64,000 nucleotides of DNA from Pseudomonas sp. SDI (GTDB lineage: Bacteria; Pseudomonadota; Gammaproteobacteria; Pseudomonadales; Pseudomonadaceae). The notes under the pieces are model-generated. The model was not told the origin of the DNA. It saw only the letters and a program-made list of their open reading frames with translations, and did no database searches. Location: contig NZ_QETK01000015.1 of NCBI RefSeq assembly GCF_003105155.1, positions 1 to 64,000 of the forward strand, given 5' to 3'. This document shows, piece after piece, positions 62,677 to 64,000 of the stretch (the first letter of the stretch is position 1; each line of letters opens with the position of its first letter). Position numbers and translations under genes: made by a program.

Positions 62677-63010
62677 GGAGGATTCCTGTCCAGATATAAA
62701 GAAGAGGCGTGGCCCGGGAAAAGTGATGCTCAGACCACCACTGCTGGCAAAACATTCAGCCACACAGGTGAAATTCATTCCCTATACCTTATACAGGCCT
62801 TGGCGCGGCAACCAGCCGCAGGCCAAGAATCGCAGTTTTTCCATCGAATCAGGCCCTGCCCGTCGGCCTGAGGATGGCCGCTCAAGGGTAACCCTGATAA
62901 AATCGCGCGCCTTCGCAGACCGCCGACGGTCGGCCAGCCGGTTTTCCCCCGCTGTGCCGGGCCAGTCACGGTCGATTCCCCTGAATCCCTCCCCCCTAAA
63001 GGCCTGGATC
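62677..63010. promoter_or_regulatory. Divergent promoter region between DUF2066 and purM
   Basis: No gene lies here. A -10-like TAAAAT (about 62896-62901) lies about 110 bp before purM, but no good -35 matches it, so this is only suggestive. No RNA element was recognised. Confidence 0.4.
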
Positions 63011-64000
63011 ATGAGCAAGCAACCCTCCCTGAGCTACAAGGACGCCGGTGTAGACATCGACGCCGGTGAAGCATTGGTCGAACGCATCAAAGGCGTCGCC
63101 AAGCGTACGGCGCGCCCGGAAGTCATGGGCGGCCTGGGCGGTTTTGGCGCCCTCTGCGAAATCCCGGCTGGCTACAAGCAGCCAGTGCTGGTCTCCGGTA
63201 CCGACGGCGTCGGCACCAAGCTGCGCCTGGCGCTGAACCTGAACAAACATGACAGCATCGGCCAGGACCTGGTCGCCATGTGCGTCAACGACCTGGTGGT
63301 GTGCGGTGCCGAGCCGCTGTTCTTCCTCGACTACTACGCCACCGGCAAGCTCAACGTCGATGTCGCCGCTACCGTGGTAACCGGCATTGGCGCTGGCTGC
63401 GAACTGGCTGGCTGCTCGCTGGTTGGCGGTGAAACCGCCGAAATGCCAGGCATGTACGAAGGCGAAGACTACGACCTGGCCGGCTTCTGCGTCGGCGTCG
63501 TGGAAAAGGCCGAAATCATCGACGGCTCCAAGGTTGCCACGGGTGACGCGCTGATCGCCCTGCCGTCTTCCGGCCCGCACTCCAACGGCTACTCGCTGAT
63601 CCGCAAGATCATCGAAGTGTCCGGTGCCGACATCGAGACCGTACAGCTGGACGGCACCCCGCTGACCGAACTGCTGATGGCGCCGACCCGTATCTACGTC
63701 AAGCCGCTGCTCAAGCTGATCAAGGACACCGGCGCGGTCAAGGCCATGGCCCACATCACCGGTGGCGGCCTGCTCGACAACATCCCGCGGGTGCTGCCAA
63801 AAGGCGCCCAGGCCGTGGTTGACGTCGCCAGCTGGGAACGCCCTGCGGTGTTCAACTGGCTGCAAGAGCAAGGCAACGTCGACGAGCACGAAATGCACCG
63901 CGTGCTGAACTGCGGCGTCGGCATGGTCATCTGCGTAGCGCAGGATCAGGTCGACAACGCCCTGAACGTGCTGCGTGCCGCTGGCGAACAGCCATGGGTG
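63011..64000 (+). CDS. purM: Phosphoribosylaminoimidazole synthetase PurM (partial, runs off the window)
   Basis: The first 330 codons of PurM (AIR synthetase), fifth step of de novo purine synthesis. Start [26 protein letters not shown] with the ATG at 63011. Characteristic parts: [49 protein letters not shown], and [10 protein letters not shown]. The expected family length is about 350 aa, so about 20 codons and the stop lie beyond 64000. purN normally follows. Confidence 0.97.
   Translation, partial: MSKQPSLSYKDAGVDIDAGEALVERIKGVAKRTARPEVMGGLGGFGALCEIPAGYKQPVLVSGTDGVGTKLRLALNLNKHDSIGQDLVAMCVNDLVVCGAEPLFFLDYYATGKLNVDVAATVVTGIGAGCELAGCSLVGGETAEMPGMYEGEDYDLAGFCVGVVEKAEIIDGSKVATGDALIALPSSGPHSNGYSLIRKIIEVSGADIETVQLDGTPLTELLMAPTRIYVKPLLKLIKDTGAVKAMAHITGGGLLDNIPRVLPKGAQAVVDVASWERPAVFNWLQEQGNVDEHEMHRVLNCGVGMVICVAQDQVDNALNVLRAAGEQPWV

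Noticed and set aside
1..64000. CRISPR arrays, insertion sequences, rRNA genes
   Set aside because: No regular 25-40-bp repeat-spacer pattern, no transposase-like ORF and no rRNA sequence was found. The only dispersed repeats are REP units.

Overview
The window is a 64-kb piece of a high-GC gammaproteobacterial chromosome that I assign to Pseudomonas, most likely the P. putida group. The evidence is the gene set: tandem fadD1/fadD2, a phaJ-type hydratase, the DUF2025, DUF2066, DUF2790 and DUF6279 families, a transporter-kinase hybrid, and a cob operon next to hda and purM. REP sequences of the 'gtgggagcgggctcgtcccgcg' type also fit. From memory, the order purM - DUF2066 - permease - hda - NlpC/P60 x2 - cob operon - MarR/MFS - fadL resembles P. 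putida-type genomes. The species is an inference. Almost everything is core chromosome; I see no prophage, insertion sequence, CRISPR array or integrative element.

Layout. 1-5.4 kb: fatty-acid activation (fadD1, fadD2), an alpha/beta hydrolase and a MaoC/PhaJ hydratase, bounded by an inverted REP pair. 5.4-9.8 kb: a decayed stretch, a GyrI-like protein, a 37-aa basic protein, a LysE exporter, and a threonine-dehydratase-like enzyme divergent from a MocR regulator. 9.8-15.0 kb: a 1722-aa protein of the dermonecrotic-toxin-like DUF6543 type. 15.0-16.9 kb: alkylation repair (alkA, ada), with a possible 13-codon leader ORF before alkA and an Ada lacking one zinc cysteine. 17-28 kb: small housekeeping and envelope genes (DUF2790, GNAT, def, YihY, CsbD), a beta-helix pseudogene broken by an internal deletion, a secreted cysteine-repeat protein, an S1-domain protein, an AaeXAB-type efflux operon, and a secreted free-standing S74 domain. 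28.1-29.8 kb: tRNA-Asp, tRNA-Val, rdgC, and gdx behind a guanidine-II riboswitch. 29.9-39.9 kb: an MFS-acyltransferase fusion, an SLAC1/TDT channel, an MFS protein, the symporter-kinase hybrid, rmuC and a Sel1-like protein. 39.9-47.1 kb: a 956-bp gene-free region, a DUF3509-like protein, fadL, LysR/DUF2798, a glutathione peroxidase-like protein, and a MarR-controlled MFS unit. 47.1-56.3 kb: a ten-gene cobalamin operon on the minus strand under a cobalamin riboswitch. 56.4-64 kb: an unknown protein, a sorbosone-dehydrogenase pseudogene, an O-methyltransferase, two NlpC/P60 lipoproteins, hda, a PerM-type permease, DUF2066 and the start of purM.

Genes that act together: fadL (import), fadD1/fadD2 (CoA activation) and phaJ (tapping beta-oxidation for PHA) form a fatty-acid theme. 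The cob genes run from adenosylation (cobO) through amidation, ring attachment of aminopropanol and DMB synthesis (bluB) to nucleotide-loop assembly (cobU, cobT, cobC, cobS), with every junction overlapping or 1 nt apart. The most unusual items are the two deletion pseudogenes, the cysteine-repeat protein, the DUF6543 giant, the 40-0 kb intergenic region with inverted DnaA-like boxes, and the leader ORF that links the cobalamin riboswitch to cobO.
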